Of a stretch of 64,000 bases of DNA, positions 1 through 11,985 are shown piece after piece; position 1 is the first letter of the stretch, and each line of letters begins with the position of its first letter. The position numbers and the translations under genes were made by a program. Source of the DNA: Morella rubra (lineage: Eukaryota; Streptophyta; Magnoliopsida; Fagales; Myricaceae); assembly GCA_003952965.2 (NCBI GenBank), contig CM025854.1, positions 11,415,588-11,479,587 on the forward strand, given 5' to 3'. The notes under the pieces are model-generated. The model searched no databases. It saw only the letters and a list, made by a program, of their open reading frames with translations, and was not told the DNA's origin.

Positions 1-900
1 TATGGCTAGAGGATGTATTGTAAATCTTCCACTGTACGACTTACTAACTTTTCAGTTTTAAGCAAAGATCGCTTGTGCTGCTTCGTTGCAGTACAATCTA
101 CTCTTGACACAGTTCCTCTATAGTGTGGGCTAAATAGATAGTCCGGATGAGGAAAGGAAGCCTCCCCTTGGTCCCATCTATCAAACCACTTTAAGCCATT
201 CCGAGGCTCAGCTTAGGCAGCATAGTTACCGCGGGCTCCTGCTCCCAGAGAGTCGCAGCAAGTGGAGAAGCCCCCTCGTCGTGAACTTGAGGAGCAACCA
301 GCCTGGGCCAATGCTTGGATGGCAATTGAAGGGGATGGTTGAGCTGCTATTTCGCCGACACATCAGTTGTGCGTCGACTTGGGACCCGTGTCACCTCTAT
401 GGAGACTTATATGACGGGATTGCAGTCATTCCTCAGTACCACTCTGAGCACCTTGCGTGTGATGTCATGGAGGTAGGGCACCATTGAGCGAGTCCACGGG
501 GGAGGGATCCATTCAACCCGGTCCGTAGCATGATTAGGACTTTCTTGATATTTTTATTTCATGTTATGCTTTTTGGATATTTATTTGGGTATTCATGTTT
601 GTTGTGGATATTTATTTTGGGTTCGTTTTTTGGATATTTACGTTGATTTTGTTTTATGATGGTTATTATGTATCCATTTTTATTATGGTTTAATATTTAC
701 CTTTAACGGTTTGGATATGTTAATACTTCAAATGTAATGTTCAAGATCTGTTACTTAGAATGTTATTAATTGTAACACTTAGAATCTTATGTTAAAATTT
801 AAGATGAAATACATAAGTAATTAATTTATAAGAAATGAATAATTAATAAATGTAGTATCAAAATTATTAAGGTATATATATATAAAATAATAAAATGACA
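1..900. other. no supported gene; AT-rich from 540 on
   Basis: I see no gene I can support here. About 250-430 is less AT-rich and reads open for a short stretch on + (rich in Glu, Pro, Ala and Trp), which could be a fragment of an old transposon protein, but it hits stops quickly and I recognise no family. From 540 to 900 the DNA is simple AT-rich spacer. Confidence 0.4.
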
Positions 901-3230
901 TGTTTAATTAATTTATGTAGATAGGTAGCGTTCGGACGTTTGCTTAACCGTTCAAACGGTTGTTGTTGTATAAACAACGCCATTTATTCTTAAAAAAATG
1001 CTGTCATGCTTTCGAAATGAGGCGTCCGCATGTTCTGCTGGCCTATGCGAACGTGCATTTTCTAATACGACGTCGTGGAGTTGGATGTAAAATGGTGTCG
1101 TTGGCTAGTTTGAACATTGTATTTAATTCATAAACATCCAGACACCATCGAAACTGTGGATAACAGTCCTGTTGTCGTCAAAATTGTGGATAATAGTTCG
1201 AACGGCTACGAAATTGTTGGTGGTAAATTTTCACGCCCAAATTTTCAGGGGACTTCGTCCAGACGTGTTTTTCGATGAATTAAAAGGCCGAAACCCAGAA
1301 ACTGGTGTTCATTCGGCAAGTTTCCCGAAAACACCCAAAATCATCTCCAATTCATCTTAGCTCCGATTTCTTCTTGAAGAGTCATTTAATTGTTGAGGAG
1401 AGGGTTCAGGCATAGATTGCTCAAACTTTGGGTGGATTGGAGCACAACTTTGCGATCTGAAAACTTTAAGAGGTACGGTGTTCTACATTTTTTATGAGTT
1501 TTGAGTAAAAATGTGTTGTTTTGCTTTTTTTTTTTTTGTTTAATGCTTTGGGTAGCTTAGAAACAAGTTTGGTGTTGATTGGGAGCGAAAATGCTGATAT
1601 AAAACGGTTGTTTTTTAGATTGAAATGGGTCTGTGGCCGAGTGATTGTCGAAGGATATGTTCTTCAATAATCGCAGTCCGAACGTTTACTGTAGCCGTCC
1701 GAATGGTTTTAGGCAATTCAAACTGTTCAGACTTCCTACAGGGCGTGTGGACGTTTCTTCACAAAACAATATCTTTTTGTTTTTGGCAGTGCAAACGGTT
1801 GTTAATCGGTCTGAACGGTTATGCGTGAAGTTTATTTAATATTTGTTTTGTTAATTCTCGAATTATCCAAGTTATGAATAGTTTGGGATTAGACTACCTG
1901 TAATGTACGTAAATGTTGATCTGGTTAATGATCGATTTTTGTTTATGTTTGAACAGTTTTTGTTAGGTTGGCCATGGATCGCTCTAAGAAAAGTATCACC
2001 AAGGCTGGGGCATAGACTGACCGACCAGCTTGGAGGACCTATGGTAGTGGAGCTGAAGGAAATTATCCAGACGATAATGGAGGCGACACATACGTTATGC
2101 ATGGATCTCCATACCCACTTGACCACTCTGAAGAATAATTTTGCTCTGACGAAGAGGGATCTTAGGGAGGAGCTGAATGGTATGTAGAGGGAACTGATTT
2201 CTATGAGAGAACACATGTCCTAGTTGTACCAGTCTCTCCATACCGTTCCGATACAGCTCCAGACACTCATCAAACGGTTGGATAATATGGAGGAGCGGTT
2301 GGAGCATGTTTGTGACGCCATTGGACAAGATCTCGATGAGCTAGCTCGTCGTCATGATTTATTTAGTCTCCAGCTTGTACTAGACTTTATAATTATGTTT
2401 TTTGTTTATTATTTCATGTTTGATATTTTATATTATGTACTTGATTTTGATTATGTATTTTATTTACTATTATTTCGGTTAGATATTTGTAAATCACTAT
2501 TAATTTTATCGTATATTTAATATAGTGTCTTCATATTAAATGCATAATTAAATAAATTAAATTTGAAGATTTCGTATTATAATTTAGAGTAGTGCAGACG
2601 CATTAATAAAGTCCAGATGTCCGTTGATATGTTACTCGTCCGCACGCAATAAATAAACATCCACACGAGTTACCAATGCATAACACCCAAACTCAACTCC
2701 ACCATCCTCACATCCTTATTTAAGCAACATCGGCATGTTCTAAAGTCGTTCGTACATTATATTCATGGCAATTTCTTTTTTCTTAAGATAAAAATAATAC
2801 GCGTATGCACGTGGTTTATCAGCATACGGACGATGAATCTGCTTACAAAATTTACATTTTGACACAAAAATTCACTTCGTGCAAACCGGTATTAGAGACG
2901 TTCGGACTGGTTTTCATGATGAAATTGATTTTGTCATGTAATACATTAATGTTCGCACGGGACATGTGAACAGAAAAAAATAAGGAATCCGTGACGTATT
3001 TATAAATGTCACGCAAAATAAAAACCGTCCGAACCGTCTGAGTTGGTGTCTAGATGCTATTTCCTGTGGAACCTCACAAATTGTCACCCAAAAATAAGGG
3101 TGACACGCTTCTTCTATCAAACCATAACTTTTGCTGACAACTTTAGGTGACAAAAACTTTTGACACCCAAAACTCATTTTGTTGTAATGAAAATATTATC
3201 GCGTTAAATAAAAAGGAAAACCGTTTATAT
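901..3230. other. decayed repeat-like region with a recurrent CCGTTC/GAACGG-type motif
   Basis: Short related motifs built on CGTTCGGAC, CCGTCCGAA and AACGGTT recur at about 930, 946, 1676, 1700, 1793, 1811, 2893 and 3016. At 946-961 two 7-base arms (aaccgtt and aacggtt) form a perfect inverted repeat around a 2-base centre. The arrangement recalls the non-coding parts of retroelements or the subterminal repeats of DNA transposons, but I found no ends or target duplication, so the element class is open. It encloses the coiled-coil frame at 1903-2520. Confidence 0.35.
1903..2520 (+). pseudogene. unrecognised coiled-coil-like reading frame with two in-frame stops
   Basis: One + frame reads 1903-2520 and is broken only by TAG codons at 2185-2187 and 2221-2223. 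Across both stops the translation keeps the same character: charged, Leu/Met-rich heptad-like stretches (about 2053-2360) that would suit a coiled coil, followed by an AT-rich hydrophobic tail that is probably not coding. The consistency across the stops suggests a formerly coding exon or transposon gene with recent nonsense changes. An overlapping frame starting with the ATG at 1974 (MDRSKK) is also partly open, so the true frame is uncertain. I recognise no domain. It lies inside the motif-rich repeat region and is most simply read as part of a transposon. Confidence 0.3.
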
Positions 3231-3439
3231 ATTAAAGAAATAAGTTTTGAATCCTTTACAAAGGATTCCTACAAAAGTAGTTAGAAGATTTATAAAAGTG
3301 TAAGCTATCTATAAGCTCACCTAAACGTAACAAAATATTTCCAAAATACTTACAAAATAACCATCAAAATATAAATGCTTAAACTTATCCACAAAATAAA
3401 ACTAACTAGGCAAAATTAACATAACTACAGGCCCTCATC

Positions 3440-4690
3440 TGTAAGTCCTAGATTAAGGCAACCCAAGAGGGGGGTGAATTGGGTTTCCAAACTTTTTCGC
3501 TTTTAACCCCCAAAACTGTGTTTGCAAAGTAAAGTCTAATTTAGCACAAGTATATTAAAACAACGAGTAAATAAGTGCTAAATGTAAAGAGTAGGGATAG
3601 AGAAGCAAACACGTGATTTTTAGGTGGTTCGGCAAACCCGCCTACATCCACCCCTCAAGCTCCTTCACCGAGCCTTGAGGTTTTCCCACTATCTTCAAAT
3701 AGTACACTCTAGCTTCCGGGTGCTAGAGAACCGTACAAGTGTTTTCCCGGGCTTAACACTCAAACCCACCCAAGTGGTTTTTCGGGCTCACCACTCACAA
3801 CCTAACCAAGCTTGAGATATACCTCTCTAAGCTTCCTTCTTTAGTGAACAACCTCACTAAAGGAATCACTTTTTTTGGATAGGAAGATTGAAGAATAAAC
3901 TCTCTCAAAGAGTGTATATGAAATTTGAAATCTCTATCTCTTTATTCACACAAAGACAAGGATATGAAAGTGTGTTTTGTGTGAATGATATGAGAAATAT
4001 AGAATATGAAGGTTTGGAATATTTCTCAAGTGATCTAAATGATATGTGGTCGTTGTGTGTTATTTTGGACGTTATGAAGGTGTATTTATAGGCCACAAAT
4101 GAAAACTAGCCGTTTATAGCCGTTAGGGGTCGATTTGACAATTTTACTGTTGTACCGGTCGACTGCTTCATGTACCGGTCGACCGCTTCAACTAGCCGTT
4201 GCTCAACGGTCATAAAATTTAAATGCTGTCAAATTTTCTCTCATCAACCGCTACATATAGCGGTCGACCGCTATAAATCATTTTCATAGACCGCTACAAT
4301 TAAAAAGTCCATTTTTGACATTTTTGAAATCCCGCTTCAAAAACCAACTTCCCAAAAGTATAACCAAGGCTTGGGAGTTTATATAGGGATGATTTGAAAA
4401 CATTTAAAGCTCATTTTGGTTGTCAAACATGTGATAAGAAGATTATGCACGGTTTGAAAAATATGCAAGTGTGTGATTCAAATCCTTGTCAAAAGTGAAA
4501 CTAAGAGTTACAAGGTATATACCCTACGGTCTGAAACTTCACTTTTGAGCTCCTTGCATCTTCTTGATCTTCTTTCTTTCAAGTCTTTGGCTCTTTCATC
4601 AAAACGTCTTTGTCTTTGAAGATGTCCGTTTTATAAACTTGGTCCATTTATTGAAATCATCAAAATCTCGATTGTGCACAAAAGCCAACA
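3440..4690 (-). mobile_element. solo LTR of a Sirevirus-like Ty1-copia family (copy A)
   Basis: The segment begins TGTAAGTCC and ends GCCAACA on +, which on - is a canonical TG...CA LTR starting TGTTGGC. It is flanked by identical 5-base direct repeats TCATC at 3435-3439 and 4691-4695, the hallmark of one integration event followed by LTR-LTR recombination. Its two ends and much of its body match the LTRs at 14253, 20786 and 24404. On - it has a TATA-like box (4083-4090) with GGTCGACC-core palindromes 65-190 bases upstream (4155-4164, 4175-4185, 4256-4275), so the promoter reads leftward. Confidence 0.88.
4256..4275. promoter_or_regulatory. 20-base perfect palindrome in the U3 of solo LTR A
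   Basis: A 10-base core CGGTCGACCG (4261-4270) is extended by TATAG on the left and CTATA on the right, giving a perfect 20-base inverted repeat. It is the longest palindrome of the GGTCGACC family I saw in this window. It lies upstream of the LTR's TATA box on the element's strand. A binding site for a dimeric transcription factor is an inference. Confidence 0.6.
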
Positions 4691-4972
4691 TCATCTACGC
4701 CCGTAAGGTCCACTACATTATTTGGGGCTATCTTGTCCAGGTTCACCAACTCTGTGGGGATGTCAAGAAGACAAGGTCCAACGGAGAAATCGGAGGTAGG
4801 TCCTTCGGGGTCCAGCAATGATAGTTCTCTATGACCACCTCAAAGGAATCAGAGACCCACACTCAGATATGTACCATAAGCACATGTGTGTCGAAGTCAT
4901 GTGTTTGGAAACTCTCGAGTACCCTCATGATCTACTATAATAAAAAGGTGTACATATACAAGAAATAAAAAA

Positions 4973-5499
4973 GGCTTAATTGCACCCAGGGCCCCTAACG
5001 AAGGTTGCAAATGAGCCCCTGAGATAATATTTTCAAGGTAGAGTTTTAGTCAAATCAAGGCCCATTTGTCCATTTCCCGTCAGCTTTGTTAACAGGCATT
5101 GCTATCAGGGTTTTAGAATCCACGTCACAACAAATTAGAAAGCGCCACCTATCCAATTAAATCTTCCATGCCACATCTGCGCCAGGTGTCTGCAATAGAA
5201 AGAACGATGTTGCCTCATTAAGTTGTTTTTCTTTTTTTAACTGGACATGGTGAGCTGGCAGACACCTGGCGCAAATGTGACATGGATGTATTAATTGGGC
5301 AGGTGGCGCTTTCTAATTCATTTTGACTTAGATTTTAAAATCCTATCAGCAATGGTCATTAACGAGGATGACGAGAAATGGTCGGAGGGGCCTCGATTTG
5401 ACTTAAACTCTACCTCAGGTTTCTATTTGTTGAAAAAGTTACTTCAGGGGCTCATTTGCAATCTTTGTATGCCTCAGGAGCCCTAAGTGTAATTAAGCC
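4973..5499. mobile_element. fold-back MITE with long terminal inverted repeats (Mutator-like size of duplication)
   Basis: The two ends read GGCTTAATTGCACC... and ...GTGTAATTAAGCC and the arms stay complementary for about 200-240 bases each, with small indels, around a short unique centre near 5215-5250. Nine-base direct repeats AATAAAAAA lie at 4964-4972 and 5500-5508, the duplication size typical of Mutator-like elements. There is no coding capacity, so it would depend on a transposase from elsewhere. The duplication is A-rich, which lowers its weight, but the inverted repeat itself is clear. Confidence 0.8.
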
Positions 5500-5508
5500 A
5501 ATAAAAAA

Positions 5509-5953
5509 TAATGAGTCTTTTGAAATAAGTAAGTTCAGGGAGGGGGACATGACATCAACAATAAACAGTGAATATAACATAAAATATAATCATGTAATCA
5601 TAATAATTACAACAAATATGTGCATTGTCATACAACGGAGAATGTATGCGATGCCAGCTAACAATCCACTAAAAAGTATTCCTAATTTATTTCTTTTATG
5701 AGGTATTATATTCCATCCTCCACCTTGTTCTGTATAACCCCTAGTGTAGCACCTCGGATTTTTCTTATATTATTATATTATTTTTATTCAATTTCGAATT
5801 TTGGTTTGTTTCAAAAAGTCATCTTTTTTTTTAAGTCTTTAAATTTGAAATGTCAATTTTATTTGAAAAATATTATCTTTTAAAAAGTGTTTAAATTTTA
5901 AAGGAGATGTTTTATCTTTATCTCCTGAGATTTTAAATTTTTGAATTTCAATA
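5509..5953. other. AT-rich spacer, possible LTR edge at 5743
   Basis: No gene seen. A TGTAGCACC start at about 5743 resembles the beginning of some plant gypsy-type LTRs, but I could not find its partner end. The rest is AT-rich. Confidence 0.25.
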
Positions 5954-7020
5954 TGTTAGCCCAATGTTATTTTGCAAACAATTCGTATTTGATTTTGATG
6001 ATAACAAAAATTACTGAGTGCTTTGAAGACTTTTAGTTTTTACCTTATCAATCCACAATTTCTAAAAAATATTTCAAAAGATCGAGGTTATCTCTCTTAA
6101 ATATTTCTAATTGTACTTAAACACCATTGCACAAAGTTGAAAGAGCAATTTTTCTTATTGTAAGTGTTTAAAGAAGTGTTGAAATGGAAAGGATACTTTC
6201 AAGCTGCTGATTTTTCTCTCTAGCACTGATAGTGTTGACACATTGAGGATTAGTGTCGACACATTGCACTGACACCCGAGAACAGTTTTTGGGGTGTCGA
6301 CACATCACATTGTCACCCGAGAGCTGAATTCATGGTGTTAACACATTGAAAATTGGTGTCGACACATCGCACTGACACCCTAGAGCACATTTCCAAACTA
6401 ATATTGAGGTGTCGACACATGCTGTAATTTTCCAAAAACTATTGAAACGTCGCCAGCTCATTTAAAATGCTCCAAAAAGATTTGGGTACCCTTCCAACAA
6501 TACTTTTGAGGGTTTTGAAGACTTTGAGGACAAGGGGCTATAAATAGAAGAAGATAGAGAGATAAAGACAACGACTTGCAATTACTTTATGCCCTAACTT
6601 CTAGAGAGAGAAGAGAGAGAGAGAGCTTTGAAGAAGAAAAAAGAACACACCTACCAAGAAAGCTAATGCTCCCCCTTGTCAATACTTAAGCTTTCCTATA
6701 AGAATCTTGTCTTCTTGCTCACTATTGTGCTTTCCACTTGCTTATTTAACTTAGAGAGCCTTTCTTTATTATTCCTTTGTACCCATCTTTTGTAAAACAC
6801 TTGGTCCTACTCGTAAGGGTAGAAAAAATCCCTTGGATTTTGGAATTTGTGAAGAGAGTTGAAGCGTGAGCTCGCAAAATGCTTTGTAAAGGTTCCTTCG
6901 CAGCCATGAAGCTAAGGTGTACTTGTTATTTGGAGAATAGTGAAGAAAGCTCAATGAAGTCAATAGCCTTGGGGTGGACGTAGGCAAGTGTTAGCTGAAC
7001 CACCTAAAATTGCGGTATCA
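5954..7020 (+). mobile_element. partial LTR-like segment with GTGTCGACAC palindrome array and TATA box
   Basis: The segment starts TGTTAGCCC and has an early stretch about a gttatttt...gatgataac theme like the start of the Sirevirus-like LTRs. It then carries an array of GTGTCGACAC palindromes at 6253-6262, 6294-6303, 6356-6365 and 6409-6418, with variants at 6232-6241 (GTGTTGACAC) and 6335-6344 (GTGTTAACAC). A TATA box ctataaatag follows at 6538-6547. Near 6994-7010 it contains the 'gaaccacctaaaat' block also found in the other LTRs. This layout equals the U3-R part of an LTR read on +. The right end seems truncated where it meets a gypsy gag fragment, and no target duplication was found. 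Confidence 0.5.
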
Positions 7021-7040
7021 TCTCTTTACCGTCGCCACAC

Positions 7041-7166
7041 TTAATTCTGATTCATCTGCTGAGTCATGAATTCAGCCAGGTTTTGAAGCATTCCTTCTGC
7101 ATCGATTCCCTGGTTCTTTCGTTCTTGGTTTCTTATTGGACTATCTTCTCCATCAAGGTCTACCAT
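7041..7166 (-). pseudogene. start of a retrotransposon gag gene (41 codons, truncated)
   Basis: On -, an ATG at 7166 opens 41 codons rich in Asp, Glu, Gln and Arg and stops at 7041. It lies about 65 bases downstream (on -) of a primer-binding site at 7232-7243 whose - strand reads TGGTATCAGAGC, complementary to initiator tRNA-Met. An ORF of this makeup directly after the primer site is what the beginning of a gag gene looks like in plant LTR elements. The rest of gag and all of pol are missing to the left, where another LTR-like segment begins. The gypsy assignment is an inference. Confidence 0.4.
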
Positions 7167-7231
7167 ATCTCCTAAATATCAAAAGAGCAAGGTCTATTAC
7201 ATCAAATAATAATGATTAAAGCGTAAATCAT

Positions 7232-7243
7232 GCTCTGATACCA
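7232..7243 (-). other. tRNA-Met-type primer-binding site
   Basis: The - strand reads TGGTATCAGAGC, the common plant LTR-retrotransposon primer site. It lies three bases from the TGTCACA boundary of the LTR candidate at 7247, the expected spacing. Confidence 0.65.
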
Positions 7244-7246
7244 TCT

Positions 7247-7502
7247 TGTCACATCCCTCGTGTTCATATTAATTAGTCTCAAAACTCTCTTTGTAGTAAC
7301 AGAGATGCATAAAGGCAAGATTACAACATGTCCTTATCCTATGAGTCTCAAGACTATAGTATTTTCCTTAGGGTGTATAAAGATTACTATGTAATAAGGA
7401 AAACCAATGGAAGACTTGTAACATAATTCGGGAGACAAAATGGTGAAAAAATGGAAATCAAATTCTAATAAAATAGGCTGATATATTGAAAAGCAAGCAA
7501 AG

Positions 7503-7538
<36 letters not shown>

Positions 7539-10500
7539 GTACTCTAGAAAACAAAGGAAAAGAAGCACAACCAATCCGTTGGGGTTAGGGATTAGGGGAG
7601 GACTCTTGGTTCTTACAAATCCTAGGCTAACATAGGTAAGCCTATATTAAGATCTCTAACTCTATTGGTCAAGCTTAATTACAAGCATGCCACACAAAGT
7701 AAGAGAAAACATAAAACAAAGCATTTCTCAAGAAGTGTCTTCATCAGATGATACGGAGTCTATGTCGGTGTGGTTTGCTCCCACAGGGTCGTTCTCACGC
7801 GGAAACTCTGGTGGTAGATCTTTTGGGATAAGGTAGTGCTGGGAGTCCTCGAATACTTCTAGGCCTTCCGTTACTAGCACTAGGATATGAAAGACCAGTA
7901 CATGGGTGGGAAGGTCGTGGGTAATGAAGGAGTCAAACACCGCCATAATCTATCTTAGTGAAATAAATGTGGACAAGGAAATAGGGTGAGTCTTAAGGAC
8001 TCAGTAAGGGGGGATAGCGGGCATGTGATGACAAACATATAAATAGTACCTACATACTTGATAAACGGTTCATAATGCAAAGAAAATACCAGTATAATCA
8101 TCATAAGAAGGATGCATGCCATACTCATGTCTGTAAAAATGCACTGTGTCTGTACAATCATTTGCTTTCCATGTCCCCTGTTTCACCCCAAGAGGTAGGG
8201 TTGTGCGTCCAATCTCTCCTGCACTTTAGGATAATCCTAGGCATTCTGTTGATCTAGGACAATGGGTAAAGGCCCATCTGCCTTCTACCCTGGGGCCATC
8301 TACTACCCGTTAGTGATGGTTGCACTCCCCAGTGATCAATACGTCACCCAATAAACTGTAAAAACTTTCCATTGGTGCAAATGCCATGTCCTTTATATCA
8401 TGGATGCAATCACCATACCATAACATTGATGCATATTTTTCATAAAAATATGCCCTTACCTTTAATCATGTGCAATGAATTTCCTTAATCTCGCTTAAAA
8501 CATCACATGTAAACATGCCACATGATAATTTCATTTTCATAATAAATATTGTAAAAGACTTAGCATTTTATTACATCCATGATTTCCAAGAAAACTTAAT
8601 ACTCTTATAACATCCATATCTTGTATTTATTTTCAAAATAATTACCCTTAAACTTATACTTAGCCAAACTAAACTCCTTAATCAAATCAGCAAACAATTA
8701 GAGACTTAGATTAAAAACTTTCATTCTTTAAACACAAGTCCAATATCTAAGTTCAATATTTCAAGTCCAGTGAGGACTTGAACCTGGGCTTGCTGGCAAG
8801 CCCAACTCTTGAGAAGATCAGTAGCTATGGAAGGCTACTTGGGTCAGTCCAAAACAATTAAAAAGAGGCCCTATACATATGGCCACTTAAGTTAAGCTTT
8901 TTGGGTCCAATAGGGACCTATCATTGGGCTCCACTTACAAAGCCCATAACCTAGCAACATTCATAAATATTTCAGCCTATTTAAACAGTCCAAGTGATAG
9001 AAAACAAGTCTAATTTGTGTAGCTATAGAAAAGACTCGTTTTAGTGCAAAAACATAGTTTTTATCAATAACTTCAAATAATCATAACTTTTTCATCCTAA
9101 CTCCAATGACTAAAAATTTTAACTGAAATGTTCCTGATAGTGTCTTGTCTAATCCCACCAAATTTGAGATCAATTTGTGGTCGTTTACTATATAAGATAA
9201 TTCACTAAGTGCACTGTTATTACTAATTAAGCAAAACTAGACTATGTTTGACTTAATTATCCATATATTTATTTTTCCATGAAAATCTTTGCATGAAACC
9301 AATTCTTCACATTCTTAATACTTTTTAATCAATCAAAAATCATGCCATGCAAGGTAATTACATAAAATTCACTTCAAAATTCATTAAAGGGGCTATATGA
9401 CCTAAACTCAACAATACTTTCTATTCTTCAAAATCCTCTTTCATCTAACCATTTTAATCTCTTATCTAGCTCATGAATAGTCTAATGAAAGGTTCCAGAT
9501 CACTACATATCACATTGCTACCCTAAAATCATCAAAATACCAACAATGTCATTAACACATAAGTTACCCTTACCTCTCTTGAACTTTCTTGGTCTTTGAT
9601 GAGCTTTAGGGATTATAAAACCTACATAGGGCTTACTGTTACTAACAAAATCATCATAATAACTTCGAGCATTGCAAAGTTCAAGAGAACCTCAACCTTT
9701 ACCACTTTTCTCCAAAAATTCGGCTACTCTCCTCCTCCTTCTTTCTTCAGCTCTCTCTCACTCTCCCTCTCTCTAAGGATGGCCGGAAGTGTTGTGTGAA
9801 GAAATCTCTCCACAAAGCATCCTGTTTATACTATACCTTGACCATGGTTTGTCTCTAGGGTTAGTTTAAATATGCTAGGGGTAAAATAGACCATATGATC
9901 ATGTCTACCATTAGGTTAGGGAGTCTATGCAAGGCTGAGAACTGAATTAGTGAGAAGGGGCGGCAGCAACTCAAATGGTGACAAGTTTTGCATGGTTTTA
10001 ATGATTGCTAATCACAAGCAATCATGACATGCAATCCTAGGGGCTTTGACCGGTTTTGTGAGTCAAAGGGAGAGGTGGCATGGGCTAGGTGATGGGCTGG
10101 GCCGTGTGATGTGTTTGGGGACCCAATTCCAAGAGATTTCCAAGCCCAAAGCCATAAAAACATGGTTTCCGAAACCCAATTATCCTATTTCTTGCAAAAA
10201 TTCTTAAAAACAATCAATAGGGTGCATGGAAATCCTAGATTAGGTCCTATTGGCTTGATAATTAAGGGAGTAATGTAAACCAAGCAAAAAGTTTGAAGAA
10301 AATAATAAGGTTTTATAAGAAATTAGGGCTAAAAACATGTAATAGGGGTATTTTAGTATTTTCCAGCAATAATATATATTATTTAAAAATTTCAAGGTAC
10401 TGAAATGAGTAAAATATATAATTAAATAAAAGAGCTCAAAAAGATAAGAACGAGGATAATTTTTCTCATAATTATTTGCTATGTAAAACTATTTTTATGG

Positions 10501-10625
10501 ATTTTTCCCTCTTTTAAAACTAATTAAATAATTAAATCCAAAAATAGTAATATAAATACTATTTATTATAATCTAATTAAGAAAATTAAGCTAATTAATA
10601 ATACTTAGAGGGTCAGGGTATTACA
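7247..10625 (-). mobile_element. candidate 3.4-kb LTR of a gypsy-like retrotransposon (5' LTR on -)
   Basis: On + the segment begins TGTCACATCCC and ends GGTATTACA; on - this is TGTAATACCC...GGATGTGACA, a typical TG...CA gypsy-type LTR opening and close. It is immediately followed (on -) by a tRNA-Met primer site. No second LTR copy lies in the window, so the assignment rests on the ends and the primer site. Inside I see a (TA)n tract at 7504-7535 and no intact gene; small open frames at 7728-7946 and 9596-9799 look like chance. An LTR of this length would be large, so two nested pieces are also possible. Confidence 0.5.
7504..7535. repeat. (TA)n microsatellite
   Basis: Roughly sixteen uninterrupted TA dinucleotides inside the large LTR candidate. 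Confidence 0.95.
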
Positions 10626-11985
10626 GGGTAGTTGAGAGAAGGCTTAGAATTTTAGTTAGATTGAATGTTTGTTTTGTTATTTTTCAGTTTTTAAAGAATT
10701 TTAAACGAAGTATTTTTATTCAATTATTTTGAAGTTTTAAACTTGGATTATTTATCAAAAATTATTTATTTTGTGTTAACTGATTTTTACCCCCAAATTC
10801 ACAAATTTTCAATAGTTTTACATTAGAAGTAACCCCTAACAGCCGGGGTTCGAGGCGTTATGCTCGGAATAAGAGTTGTGCATTCCATACCTCTTCCACT
10901 GGGACAGTTCTGTGATGAACTCCTCACTGAAACACAATTAAAGGTAGAGCCCTGCTCCATGCTCGGAGGCCACCACATGAACTCCAAGGCCCTGATTGCA
11001 TGTTTTTTAGGAGTATCTCAATAAAAGCCATTATCAAATATAATTCACATTGAGCCACGATCAACATTGAACAATCACTGCATGTTCAAATCAATACCCA
11101 TGCTCTCAATTATTCATAAAACATTCCTTATTTTCTTTTAGAATGTCCATTCTGTTAGTGATATGAAGCATGCCAATCAATACATTTTAATTCAAAATAA
11201 AAAATAAATAAATTTTGATTCAATTCAAACAACATAATTTATTGGAAAGAAATACATATTAAGTCCCAACATGTTATTTATTATTTAATTCTTGATTATG
11301 AGATGATTCTGTTCGGTACACTTTTGCTTAGGATTTTAGTTAACCATTTAATTAGGATTTATCCTTTTGGGTTTCCATAAACTTAAGGGTCAAATATCCT
11401 TTTTAATAATTATCTTTCTAGTCCCAGCCCAATCTTTCTTCAATCTCTCTTTTCTCTTGGATTGGGTCTCCCGGGTCAATCTCTTTTCTCTCTATGGATT
11501 GACCCTTGTGGCCCAGTCCTATTCTATTATCATTATTATCATCTTTATATCTTGAATAACCATTCTTAATCATAAATAATTTGGGCCTAAAATAAGGCCT
11601 TAAAATTAGTGGCCCTTTTGGGTTCTTTTCTTGTATAGGTCCAATTTGTGGCCAAACAGGCCTCTATTTTAACCAAAATTCCAAATCTGAGTTTGAGTTT
11701 TATCTCACTCAATAGCCTCTAAAATCAGGTTCTAATTGGGTCCTTAGTTTAGATTAAAAACAGGACTTTTCGGCCCATTAGTTTGACTTGTACGCTCTCT
11801 TTAGTGATCTATGCCTTTTTCTTGCTCTTCTTATTTTGTGCATTCTTTTTAATGCAAACACAACCAAAACGTCCAGATCTAGTTATCTATGCACGAACAT
11901 GATTTCAACGTGAAAATTATCTAACAAATATAGCATTTAATCACTCTTACCAACCAAATTTAGCAACACATGAATACCTCACTCA
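10626..11985. other. no gene seen; AT-rich repeat-type DNA
   Basis: The segment has no coding frame I can support. A GC-richer block at about 10830-11000 with ggggttcgagg resembles a tRNA T-arm only in part. The remainder is AT-rich and probably old transposon sequence. Confidence 0.4.

Noticed and set aside
10836-10865. GGTTCGAGGC resembling a tRNA T-arm
   Set aside because: No matching acceptor, D-arm or anticodon arm could be placed around it.
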